NCBI GenBank assembly: GCA_028870815.1
Contig: JAGWOU010000076.1
Coordinates: 1 to 7,423 of the forward strand
DNA from: Rhodospirillales bacterium
GTDB taxonomy: Bacteria; Pseudomonadota; Alphaproteobacteria; Acetobacterales; Acetobacteraceae
Reading direction: 5' to 3'
Length of the DNA stretch: 7,423 bases
Shown here: positions 1-5,908 of the stretch, one piece after another
Layout: every line of letters begins with the position of its first letter
Numbering within the stretch: position 1 is the stretch's first letter
Notes under the pieces: generated by a model
Database searches by the model: none
Told to the model about the DNA's origin: nothing
What the model saw: only the letters and a program-made list of their open reading frames with translations
Program-made: the position numbers and the translations under genes

Positions 1-1
1 T

Positions 2-859
2 CTCGACAATGGCAGCACGGATCGCACATTGGAGATTTTGCAGGCGCTGCGCGAGGAAGGGTTTCCGCTCAAGGTGTTCCGCAACCATGCCGTCAGCTTC
101 GACGAAATCGCCGTTAATAGCTGGGGCTATCTCGCCGCCTCGCAGCTTTTGGGCGCCGATTGGGTGGCGCTGCTGGACGCGGACGAATTCATCGCCACCC
201 CGGATTCAGCGCCGCTTTCCACCCTGCTGCCGCCGGATGCGCTGGCGGTGAGCATGCAGCTGGTGAATTATGGGCAGGTGGGCGGCGAGAACCCGGCCGA
301 ACCCGTCATCCCCTGGCGGCTGCGCTGGCGTTACGCGGGGGAGACGAATGTTGAAAAAGTGATAGCGCGGGGCAGCTTGCCCGGGCTCGTGGCGGGGGCG
401 GGGAATCATGGCGTGTTCATAAACGGCCAGCCCGTGCCGGCGCCCAGGCTGGATGGCGTGTGGCTGGCGCATTACCCGCGCCGCAGCGGCTGGCAGGTGA
501 TGCAGAAATGGGCCGCCGGACGGCTGAAGGCCCTGGCAGCGGGCGCGGCGGGCGGGCGTTTCTCCAAGCATTATGCCTCCCCTTTCGAGACGCTGCGCGA
601 CAAGCCTTGGGAGCTGCTGCTGAATCCGGGATTCCTGGAGCAGGAGTTCGACAAATCCCTCGCCATTGAGGCGCCGCTGGCCTATCTGGGCGGGGAACTA
701 GCCTATTATGAACCATCCGACCCCAGGATGAAGGCGCTTTCGAACTTTCTGCATTACACGGAGCAACTGGCCCGCCAGCATGGCCGGCTGCTGGATGAAT
801 CGCCCGAGGCGCGCACCCTGGTGGACGCATGGAACACGCGGCGAGATTTCCTTTTTTGA
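2..859 (+). CDS. Glycosyltransferase family 2-like protein, 5' partial
   Basis: The open frame enters from the left edge (first complete codon at base 2), so the true start lies outside the window; 285 residues are visible before the TGA at 857-859. The first visible residues are LDNGSTDRT (DNGSTD encoded at 5-22), the nucleotide-sugar loop typical of GT-A family 2 enzymes. LLDADEF follows (DADEF at 176-190), matching the DXD-type metal and sugar-nucleotide site. The later part has a conserved-looking NHGVF and a HYPRRS segment, as in the Glyco_tranf_2_4 type found in polysaccharide or LPS loci. No membrane segment is visible, so a cytoplasmic or peripheral enzyme is likely. Donor and acceptor sugars cannot be told. 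It shares a strand with infC but is separated from it by 137 bases full of inverted repeats, so it need not be in the same transcript. The family call is fairly sure; the pathway is unknown. Confidence 0.85.
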   Translation, partial: LDNGSTDRTLEILQALREEGFPLKVFRNHAVSFDEIAVNSWGYLAASQLLGADWVALLDADEFIATPDSAPLSTLLPPDALAVSMQLVNYGQVGGENPAEPVIPWRLRWRYAGETNVEKVIARGSLPGLVAGAGNHGVFINGQPVPAPRLDGVWLAHYPRRSGWQVMQKWAAGRLKALAAGAAGGRFSKHYASPFETLRDKPWELLLNPGFLEQEFDKSLAIEAPLAYLGGELAYYEPSDPRMKALSNFLHYTEQLARQHGRLLDESPEARTLVDAWNTRRDFLF

Positions 860-885
860 ACCGCCTTGTGTTGAAAAACACCGCC

Positions 886-921
886 GCATGGCCATTTGGG
901 GCAGGCTGGGCCCGGCCATGC
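886..921. repeat. Inverted repeat 1 in infC leader (8-bp stem)
   Basis: GCATGGCC at 886-893 is repeated inverted as GGCCATGC at 914-921, a perfect 8-bp stem with a 20-base loop. The loop and 3' arm also contain a GC-rich near-palindrome (904-917, one G-T pair). A smaller hairpin, GTGTT-GAAA-AACAC, lies just before it at 868-881, nine bases after the glycosyltransferase stop. No T-run follows either, so neither is a standard intrinsic terminator. Confidence 0.6.
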
Positions 922-923
922 CC

Positions 924-947
924 TGTGACGCATTGCATTTCGTCACA
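924..947. repeat. Inverted repeat 2 in infC leader (TGTGACG/CGTCACA)
   Basis: TGTGACG at 924-930 and CGTCACA at 941-947 form a perfect 7-bp inverted repeat around a 10-base spacer. The half-site resembles a CRP/FNR-type TGTGA, but the spacing (14 bases between TGTGA and TCACA) does not fit that class. It may be an RNA hairpin or a protein-binding dyad. Confidence 0.6.
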
Positions 948-948
948 A

Positions 949-966
949 TTTCGGCTTAAGCCGAAA
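949..966. repeat. 18-bp perfect palindrome upstream of infC
   Basis: Bases 949-966 are fully self-complementary (TTTCGGCTT followed by AAGCCGAAA). The element ends 17 bases before the infC Shine-Dalgarno. With no loop it fits a DNA operator for a dimeric regulator at least as well as an RNA hairpin. No convincing -35/-10 pair was found beside it. Confidence 0.65.
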
Positions 967-983
967 GCCAGTTAAACCTCGAC

Positions 984-989
984 AGGAGA
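984..989 (+). promoter_or_regulatory. infC ribosome-binding site
   Basis: AGGAGA at 984-989 lies 7 bases before the ATA at 997. The strong Shine-Dalgarno at ideal spacing is what fixes the non-canonical start, because no ATG, GTG or TTG lies in frame between the upstream in-frame stop (TAA, 973-975) and residue 36. Confidence 0.85.
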
Positions 990-996
990 CTTTCCA

Positions 997-1536
997 ATAG
1001 CCAGACCGCCAGCGCCGCCCGCCCCGCCCTCTCGTGAAGGACCGCGGGTCAACGAAGAAATCAGAATTCCGCAGGTTCGTCTGATCGACCAGAATGGTGA
1101 AATGATCGGGGTGCTCAGCACCAGGGACGCGATCGCGCGTGCCTACGCCGTTGGACTCGACCTAGTCGAGATCAGCCCCAATGCCGAGCCGCCGGTCACC
1201 AAGATCCTCGATTACGGCAAGTTCAAGTATGAACAGCAGAAGAAGCGGAACGAGGCGCGCAAGAAGCAGAAGGTTGTCGAGATCAAGGAGGTGAAGGTTC
1301 GCCCCAATATCGACGAGAACGATTACCAGGTAAAGCTGCGCGCCATGAAGGGCTTTCTCGGCGAAGGCGACAAGGTGAAAGTGACCCTGCGCTTCCGTGG
1401 CCGCGAGATGGCGCACCAGGAGCTGGGGGTAAAGGTTCTGGAACGCATCCGTGGCGACATGGAGACCGACACCAAGGTTGAGCAGATGCCGAGGATGGAA
1501 AACCGGCAGATGGTGATGGTGCTGTCGCCGAAATAA
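997..1536 (+). CDS. infC: Translation initiation factor IF-3 with AUA start codon
   Basis: IF-3 binds the 30S subunit, keeps it apart from 50S and checks start-codon/initiator-tRNA pairing. From the ATA at 997 the protein is 179 residues, about the E. coli length. The N-domain begins near residue 17 (RVNEEIR) and carries the family signature LVEISPNAEPPV (56-67) followed by DYGKFKYE. A Lys-rich linker (about 77-92) leads to the C-domain, with RPNIDENDYQVK (102-113) and LRFRGREMAHQ (131-141). The first internal ATG (1102, residue 36) would delete conserved N-domain sequence, so the start must be upstream; an in-frame TAA at 973-975 limits it, and only the ATA has a Shine-Dalgarno. E. coli infC starts with AUU, and IF-3 represses its own synthesis by rejecting such codons; the same autoregulation is inferred here. 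rpmI and rplT do not follow; a terminator does. Confidence 0.96.
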   Translation: MARPPAPPAPPSREGPRVNEEIRIPQVRLIDQNGEMIGVLSTRDAIARAYAVGLDLVEISPNAEPPVTKILDYGKFKYEQQKKRNEARKKQKVVEIKEVKVRPNIDENDYQVKLRAMKGFLGEGDKVKVTLRFRGREMAHQELGVKVLERIRGDMETDTKVEQMPRMENRQMVMVLSPK

Positions 1537-1551
1537 ATATCCGGCACAACC

Positions 1552-1580
1552 AAAAAACCCGGCGCGAGGCCGGGTTTTTT
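1552..1580. terminator. Bidirectional intrinsic terminator between infC and DUF4167 gene
   Basis: Stem CCCGGC (1558-1563) pairs with GCCGGG (1569-1574) around a 5-base loop, flanked by six A (1552-1557) and six T (1575-1580). It therefore has a U-tract on either strand. It lies 15 bases after the infC stop and 25 bases past the stop of the convergent gene, so it can end both transcripts. Confidence 0.93.
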
Positions 1581-1605
1581 ATTTGGTAATCGGCAAGAAG
1601 TCCGG

Positions 1606-2586
1606 TTATTCCGCCTTGGCGGGTTCCTCGGCTTGCTCGCTGGCAGGGCCAGTTTCACCGGCTTTGGCGCGCGGCGGGCGGCCACGGCGCTTGGGCGCCG
1701 GGTTGGCGGGCTCGGTCAGGGTCAGTTCCGGCGCGGCTACGGGCGGCGCTTCGGGCTTGATGGGGATGGCGCGCGCTTCCGCCACGGCGGCCTCGGTCTT
1801 CACCTCCGGCTGAGCACCCAGCCCGGCGGGTTCCTCATTGGCGGCGGCCCGCAACTCGGCTTCCAGGGCGGAGCTGATATCTATGGGCGTGTCGGCGATG
1901 GGGGCGGCGAAGCGGTTCGGGCGGTCCTGGCGGTCCCGCTGCTGGAATTCCTGGCGCGGCCGCTGCTCAAACCGGCGGTCATGGCGGTTTTCGCCATGGC
2001 GGTTTTCGTTTTGCCGGTATTCGCCCTGGCGGTTGTCGCGGTTATCTTGCCGGGGTTCGCGATATTCGCGGTTTTCCTGCCGGTTCTCGCGATATTCACG
2101 GTTTTCCTGGCGTGGCTCACGATATTCGCGGCCATCCTGCCGGTTTTCCCCTTGCCGGTTGTCGCGGAATTCGCGATTTTCCTGGCGGGGTTCGCGGCCG
2201 TCCTGGCTTTCGCCCTCGGCCCCGTGCTCCCGGCGTTGATACTCGCCCTGCGCCTGGTAACGCTGCTCGCCGTTCTGGTTGCCCTGGCCCGGCGGTGGCA
2301 GACCCTGCGCCGCGTTAATGGCGCTCAAGATGCGGAAATAATGCTCGGCATGCTGGTAATAGGCTTCGCCCAGCACGCGGTCGTTGGAAGATGCCGCATC
2401 ACGCGCCAGCTGCGAATATTTGTCATAAAGCTGCTGGGCCGTGCCGCGTACCCGCATTTCCGGACCGGAACTGTCGAATACATGGTTTCTGTTGAGCGGT
2501 ATGCCGTTTTGCTGATTGCGAAACCCACCTCCGCCGCCACCACCACCAGAACGGTGGTTGCGTCCACGCATGCGCTTCATATTCAT
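1606..2586 (-). CDS. DUF4167 domain protein with charged repeats and AT-hook-like tail
   Basis: 326 residues. The N-terminus is basic (MRGRN at 6-10) with eight Gly (14-21). It is followed by the DUF4167 core, about 35-95, recognised from VRGTAQQLYDKYSQLARDA and EAYYQHAEHYFRIL. This family is widespread in Alphaproteobacteria and has no assigned function. The middle (about 105-226) is disordered, rich in Arg, Gln, Asn and Glu, with three near-identical 10-residue repeats at 153-182 (REYREPRQEN type). An Ala/Pro-rich tail holds KRRGRPP (299-305), the RGRP core of an AT-hook. A nucleic-acid-associated role is inferred from composition only. The start is ATG 2586; the second ATG two codons on is equally possible, as the nearest GAGG (2601-2604) is far away. 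It follows prmC after 145 bases, so it may have its own promoter. Its stop faces infC across a shared terminator. Confidence 0.88.
   Translation of the reverse strand: MNMKRMRGRNHRSGGGGGGGGFRNQQNGIPLNRNHVFDSSGPEMRVRGTAQQLYDKYSQLARDAASSNDRVLGEAYYQHAEHYFRILSAINAAQGLPPPGQGNQNGEQRYQAQGEYQRREHGAEGESQDGREPRQENREFRDNRQGENRQDGREYREPRQENREYRENRQENREYREPRQDNRDNRQGEYRQNENRHGENRHDRRFEQRPRQEFQQRDRQDRPNRFAAPIADTPIDISSALEAELRAAANEEPAGLGAQPEVKTEAAVAEARAIPIKPEAPPVAAPELTLTEPANPAPKRRGRPPRAKAGETGPASEQAEEPAKAE
2041..2130 (-). repeat. Three 30-bp tandem repeats inside the DUF4167 gene
   Basis: Three in-frame 30-bp units encode residues 153-162, 163-172 and 173-182, of the form REYREPRQEN, REYRENRQEN and REYREPRQDN. 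Degenerate copies (REPRQENREF, RDNRQGENRQ and others) extend the low-complexity tract over about 1909-2196. Copy number is likely to vary between strains through slippage without breaking the frame. Confidence 0.85.
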
Positions 2587-2705
2587 AGGCTCGTGTCTAT
2601 CCTCGTCTGCTGGCTTGCGCGGTGCGGTGTGCAGATCAATTGCCCTTCTGGCTCCAGGATAACCGGAGACTCGTGGGCAAGACGGACCGCGCTACCCGTG
2701 CTTAG

Positions 2706-2741
2706 CTGTAAATATATATTCTGCCAATCACTTATTTACAG
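2706..2741. repeat. AT-rich inverted repeat spanning the prmC stop
   Basis: CTGTAAATA at 2706-2714 and TATTTACAG at 2733-2741 form a perfect 9-bp inverted repeat with an 18-base spacer. One arm covers the prmC stop codon (TAA, 2732-2734 on the minus strand). The spacer holds a TATATAT tract in a GC-rich genome. No U-tract follows, so it is not a clear intrinsic terminator. It could be an operator or promoter element for the DUF4167 gene, which starts 120 bases further on. The rest of the 2587-2731 gap holds nothing I recognise. Confidence 0.6.
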
Positions 2742-3556
2742 AATTTGAGAGTTATGGCGCGTTCTATACCGGAAAGGTCGCGGCGCAAGGCGTAGCTAAA
2801 CCCGGCCTCACACGCCAACTCTGAAACTAATTTAGCCTGGCCAGCCCCAAGTTCAAGCACCGCCAGCCCGCCGGGGGCCAAAATTCGGGGCAAATCTTCT
2901 ATAATGGCCTTGTAGGCGGCCAGGCCATCGGTGCCGCCGTCAAGCGCCGTGGCGGGCTCATAGCTCGCCACCTCTGGCATCAGTCCGGCAATATCCGCGC
3001 TTTCGATGTAAGGTGGGTTGGAGAGGATAACGTCGAATTGATGGGAAAGCGCGCTGGCCCAACTGCCGGCCAGAAACGCGGCGCGGTTGCTGAGGCCAAG
3101 GCGTTGGGCATTGTGGCGGGCCAGGCGCGCGGCCTCGGGGTTCAAATCCACCCCCACGCCAAAGGCGGCCTTGTGTTCATGCAGGCAGGCCAGCAGCAGG
3201 CAGCCCGTGCCGGTGCCGAGGTCCAGAATGCTGCGTGGCTTGTGGCCGGACTCCAGTACGGCCTCCACCAGCGTTTCGGTGTCTGGCCGGGGGATCAGCG
3301 TGGCGGGGGAGGTGAGGAAATCCAGCCCCCAGAACTCTTTATGCCCGGTAATGTAGGCCAGCGGCTCGCGCGCCGCCCGGCGGGAAAGCGCTTCGGCATA
3401 GATATGCGGGTCCACCTCCACTCGCGCCAGCAGCCCGGCGGCATTGGTGCCAAGTGCCACAGCCAGCAGCAGCCGGGCTTCCCGGCGCGGGTGCTCGATT
3501 CCCGCCAGCTTCAGCCGGTCGGTTATCTCCGCCAGCGCCTGGGCGGTGGGGATCAA
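2732..3556 (-). CDS. prmC: Peptide chain release factor N5-glutamine methyltransferase
   Basis: PrmC uses S-adenosylmethionine to methylate the glutamine of the GGQ motif in RF1 and RF2, which speeds peptide release. The 274 residues begin with the helical substrate-binding domain (about 1-85, with EHPRREARLLL at 21-31). LIPRPDTE (87-94) follows, then the Rossmann SAM loop DLGTGTG (112-118) and the catalytic NPPY (180-183), which holds the target amide; together these mark PrmC rather than another methylase. The start is TTG at 3556: it overlaps the prfA TGA by 4 bases (TTGA), no ATG, GTG or TTG follows early in frame, and the N-terminus aligns well with the family from there. There is no good Shine-Dalgarno, so translation is probably coupled to prfA termination. 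Encoding the modifier directly after its substrate is a common arrangement. Confidence 0.96.
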   Translation of the reverse strand: MIPTAQALAEITDRLKLAGIEHPRREARLLLAVALGTNAAGLLARVEVDPHIYAEALSRRAAREPLAYITGHKEFWGLDFLTSPATLIPRPDTETLVEAVLESGHKPRSILDLGTGTGCLLLACLHEHKAAFGVGVDLNPEAARLARHNAQRLGLSNRAAFLAGSWASALSHQFDVILSNPPYIESADIAGLMPEVASYEPATALDGGTDGLAAYKAIIEDLPRILAPGGLAVLELGAGQAKLVSELACEAGFSYALRRDLSGIERAITLKFCK

Positions 3557-4614
3557 TTTTGCTCGGCCAGCCGGGCCGCCTGATCCTCGGCGATCAGCGC
3601 GTCGATGATATCGTCGAACTCGCCCAGCATCACCCGGTCTATCTTATGCAGCGTGAGGTTGATGCGGTGGTCCGTCACCCGCCCTTGCGGAAAGTTATAG
3701 GTGCGGATGCGCTCTGACCTGTCGCCCGTGCCAACTTGCCCCTTGCGGTCGGCCGCGCGGCTGGCATTGGCGCTGGCCCGCTGCTGGTCAAACATGCGTG
3801 TGCGCAGAATCTTCATGGCCTTCGCGCGGTTTTTGTGCTGGCTGCGCTCCTCCTGCATCGCCACCACGATGCCGGTGGGAATATGCGTGATGCGCACGGC
3901 GGATTCGGTTTTGTTCACATGCTGCCCGCCGGCACCCGAGGCGCGGTAAACGTCGATGCGCAGATCGCTTTCGTTAATGTCCACGTCCACCTCCTCGGCT
4001 TCCGGCAGCACCGCCACGGTGATGGTGGAGGTATGGATGCGCCCTTGCGTCTCCGTGGCGGGCACGCGCTGCACGCGGTGCACGCCGGATTCGAATTTGA
4101 GCTTGGCGAAAACGGATTTGCCGGTGATCTCGGCCATCGCGCCCTTCACGCCACCCAGCTCGTTTTCCTCGTAATCCAGCACCTCGAACCGCCAGCCCTG
4201 GGCGGCGGCATATTTCTGGTAGGCGGCGAATAATTCGGCGGCGAACAGCCCGGCCTCATCTCCGCCGGCAGCGGGGCGGATTTCCAGAATGCCGGAGCGG
4301 TCATCCGCCTCGTCCTTGGGCAAAAGTGCCAAGCGCACGGCCATTTCCAGCTCGGGAAGCTGCTGCTTCAGCTCCAGCAGTTCGGCTTCGGCCAGTTCCT
4401 TCATATCCGGGTCGGCCAGCAGTGCCTCGGCCTCTTTCGCCTGTTTTTCCGCATCCCGCAGGGCGATGACTTTTTCCTCAACGGGGGTAAGTTCCGAAAG
4501 CTCCTTCGAGGCTTTCACGAATTCATCGCCAGCCAGGGCGCCCGAGAGCATGAAGCGCAGTTCCTCCGCCCGGGCCATGATGCGGTCCAGCTTATGTTCG
4601 AGCGACGAACTCAT
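3553..4614 (-). CDS. prfA: Peptide chain release factor 1 (RF1)
   Basis: RF1 reads UAA and UAG stops in the ribosomal A site and triggers peptidyl-tRNA hydrolysis. At 353 residues it is close to the usual 350-360. An N-terminal helical, coiled-coil-like domain (about 1-100) precedes the conserved core, which begins near IRPAAGGDEA (112-121). The anticodon-like motif PAT (185-187, in RVPATETQG) gives RF1 rather than RF2 specificity, since RF2 has SPF there. The peptidyl-transferase motif GGQ is at 229-231 (SGAGGQHVNKTES). ATG 4614 overlaps the hisS stop as ATGA (4-base overlap), with no clear Shine-Dalgarno of its own, so coupled translation from hisS is likely. Its own stop is TGA, read by RF2, so it does not terminate through its own product. 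Gln231 is the expected methylation target of the adjacent PrmC. Confidence 0.97.
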   Translation of the reverse strand: MSSSLEHKLDRIMARAEELRFMLSGALAGDEFVKASKELSELTPVEEKVIALRDAEKQAKEAEALLADPDMKELAEAELLELKQQLPELEMAVRLALLPKDEADDRSGILEIRPAAGGDEAGLFAAELFAAYQKYAAAQGWRFEVLDYEENELGGVKGAMAEITGKSVFAKLKFESGVHRVQRVPATETQGRIHTSTITVAVLPEAEEVDVDINESDLRIDVYRASGAGGQHVNKTESAVRITHIPTGIVVAMQEERSQHKNRAKAMKILRTRMFDQQRASANASRAADRKGQVGTGDRSERIRTYNFPQGRVTDHRINLTLHKIDRVMLGEFDDIIDALIAEDQAARLAEQN

Positions 4615-5837
4615 GCGCCAAGCCGCTTCACGAGCATTTCTGCCGTCACATCTTCCTGGCTGCCATCAGTGAGGTTTTTCAGCTTTATCTCGGCACCCAC
4701 CAGCACGGCGAAACCGGCGCCGGATTTATTCGCCCGCTCCAGCCGCTTTTTGGCGTTGCCGGAATAGCCGGTCTCGGCGGCGATGTTGCCGTTCCGCAGC
4801 AGGTTCAGAATCTCCAAGGCCTGGCCTTCAAACTCCGCAGACATCGGGATCACCGCAACGGGTTGCGCGCCAACCGGCGGGGCGGCGATGAGCATGGAAA
4901 GCCGCTCGATGCCCGCACCCCAGCCGATGCCGGGCACGTTGGGGCCGCCCATCTGTTCCACCAGCCCATCGTAACGCCCGCCCGCCATCACCGTGCCCTG
5001 CGCGCCCAGCGCATTGGTAACGAATTCAAAGGCGGTATGGTTGTAGTAATCCAGCCCGCGCACGATGTAAGGGTTCTCTTTAAAGGGAATGTTGAACCGA
5101 TATTGCAGAGTTTCCTTTAGAGTTTCGTAAAAACTCAAAGCTTCTTTTGTAAGACTCAGATACAGCTTCGGTGCTGATTGGATAATATTTTGATCTTCGG
5201 GAGCCTTTGAATCAAGAACTCTAAGTGGGTTCTTCTGTAGTCTTATTCTACTGTCGGCAGATAAATCGCTTTCATATTTAGAAAGATAATCTACTAATGC
5301 CGCTCGGTAGGCGGTCCGGCTCTGCGCGTCGCCCAAGGTGTTGATGTGCAGTTCTACATCTTTGGCGATGCCAAGCTCGTTCAAAATCCGCCAGCCGGCG
5401 GAAATCACCTCGGCGTCGGCCAGCGGCGAGGCGGGGCCGAGCAACTCCACGCCGATCTGGTGGAATTGCCGGTAGCGGCCCTTCTGCGGCCGTTCGTAAC
5501 GGAACATCGGCCCGGCATAAAACACTTTCTGCGGCAGGGTCTGGGTCAGCCCGCCGGTGATGAACGCGCGGCACACTCCCGCCGTGCCCTCCGGGCGCAG
5601 CGTGATGGAATCACCGCCGCGATCCTCAAACGTGTACATCTCCTTGGTTACCACATCCGAGGTTTCGCCCAGCGTGCGGGAAAACACGCGCGTATCCTCG
5701 AAGATCGGTGTCTGCCATTCGGAGAACCCGTACAGCCTGGCCACGCGCCGCGCGGTCTCTACCACGTGGAAATGCCGGGCCGCGTCCTCGCCGGTTAAAT
5801 CGCGGGTGCCGCGCACGGGCTGCAACTGGTTTGCCAT
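4611..5837 (-). CDS. hisS: Histidyl-tRNA synthetase
   Basis: A class II aminoacyl-tRNA synthetase that charges tRNA-His in the cytoplasm, usually as a dimer. It has 408 residues, slightly shorter than E. coli HisRS. Landmarks in order: VRGTRD near the start (8-13), motif 2 MFRYERPQKGRYRQF (111-125), the insertion domain (about 175-250) with the conserved NPLRVLDSK (203-211), the histidine-binding RGLDYYNHTAFEF (260-272), motif 3 GIGWGAGIERL (303-313), and a C-terminal anticodon-binding domain (about 325-408). ATG 5837 has AGGA four bases upstream. A strong terminator sits directly before that site, so hisS, prfA and prmC are probably controlled separately from rodZ-ispG or by readthrough. The insertion-domain segment has a base composition and codon use quite unlike the rest of the gene, yet the frame is intact and its motifs are conserved, so the enzyme should be functional. 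Confidence 0.97.
   Translation of the reverse strand: MANQLQPVRGTRDLTGEDAARHFHVVETARRVARLYGFSEWQTPIFEDTRVFSRTLGETSDVVTKEMYTFEDRGGDSITLRPEGTAGVCRAFITGGLTQTLPQKVFYAGPMFRYERPQKGRYRQFHQIGVELLGPASPLADAEVISAGWRILNELGIAKDVELHINTLGDAQSRTAYRAALVDYLSKYESDLSADSRIRLQKNPLRVLDSKAPEDQNIIQSAPKLYLSLTKEALSFYETLKETLQYRFNIPFKENPYIVRGLDYYNHTAFEFVTNALGAQGTVMAGGRYDGLVEQMGGPNVPGIGWGAGIERLSMLIAAPPVGAQPVAVIPMSAEFEGQALEILNLLRNGNIAAETGYSGNAKKRLERANKSGAGFAVLVGAEIKLKNLTDGSQEDVTAEMLVKRLGA
5101..5300 (-). other. Low-GC island within hisS (insertion domain)
   Basis: By hand count 5101-5280 has 66 G/C in 180 bases (about 37%). Sixty-base samples on either side give about 70% (4921-4980) and 72% (5401-5460), with 53% at 5341-5400 near the edge. 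Codons here include AGA (three times), TTA, CTA and ATA, which are scarce in the rest of the window. The island encodes about residues 181-246, the HisRS insertion domain, and keeps NPLRVLDSK, so it is homologous HisRS sequence and not an inserted element. A small hairpin (CTTT-A-GAGTTT paired with AAACTCAAAG, 5115-5140) lies at its 3' coding end. Confidence 0.8.
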
Positions 5838-5841
5838 TTCG

Positions 5842-5845
5842 TCCT
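5842..5845 (-). promoter_or_regulatory. hisS ribosome-binding site
   Basis: AGGA on the minus strand lies four bases before ATG 5837. It starts only six bases past the terminator U-tract, so the transcript must run through or begin almost at this point to include it. Confidence 0.7.
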
Positions 5846-5851
5846 ACCATC

Positions 5852-5883
5852 AAAACAAAAACCGGGGCGGAAGCCCGCCCCGG
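5852..5883 (-). terminator. Intrinsic terminator between ispG and hisS
   Basis: On the minus strand CCGGGGCGG (5883-5875) pairs perfectly with CCGCCCCGG (5870-5862) across a GCTT loop. It is followed by TTTTTGTTTT (5861-5852). The 9-bp GC stem plus U-tract is a strong intrinsic terminator. It begins 25 bases after the ispG TAG and ends 14 bases before the hisS ATG, placing it inside the untranslated leader of any hisS transcript that starts upstream. Confidence 0.9.
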
Positions 5884-5908
5884 AAAGCCATCATTCAAAA
5901 ACCCGCCG

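Noticed and set aside
417..946. Minus-strand open frames opposite the glycosyltransferase.
   Set aside because: Pro/Arg/Ala-rich shadow frames without motifs or ribosome-binding sites.
924..947. TGTGA/TCACA as a CRP- or FNR-type operator upstream of infC.
   Set aside because: The half-sites are 14 bases apart instead of about 6, so the dimer geometry is wrong. It is kept only as an inverted repeat.
933..961. An infC promoter with TTGCAT (933-938), a 17-base spacer and TTAAGC (956-961).
   Set aside because: Only three and two of six positions match the consensus, which is too weak to annotate.
1633..2748. A 371-codon open frame on the + strand, very hydrophobic, that looks like a multi-pass membrane protein.
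   Set aside because: It lies antisense to the DUF4167 gene. The hydrophobic stretches are the complement of Arg/Glu/Asn/Gln-rich repeats, and the frame stays open because of repeat and GC bias. It has no family resemblance and would run across the AT-rich gap into prmC.
5101..5300. The hisS AT-rich island as an in-frame palindromic element such as the Rickettsia RPE, or as a small mobile insertion.
   Set aside because: The encoded residues align with the normal HisRS insertion domain, including NPLRVLDSK, the total length is ordinary, and there are no terminal repeats. Replacement or codon shift explains it better.
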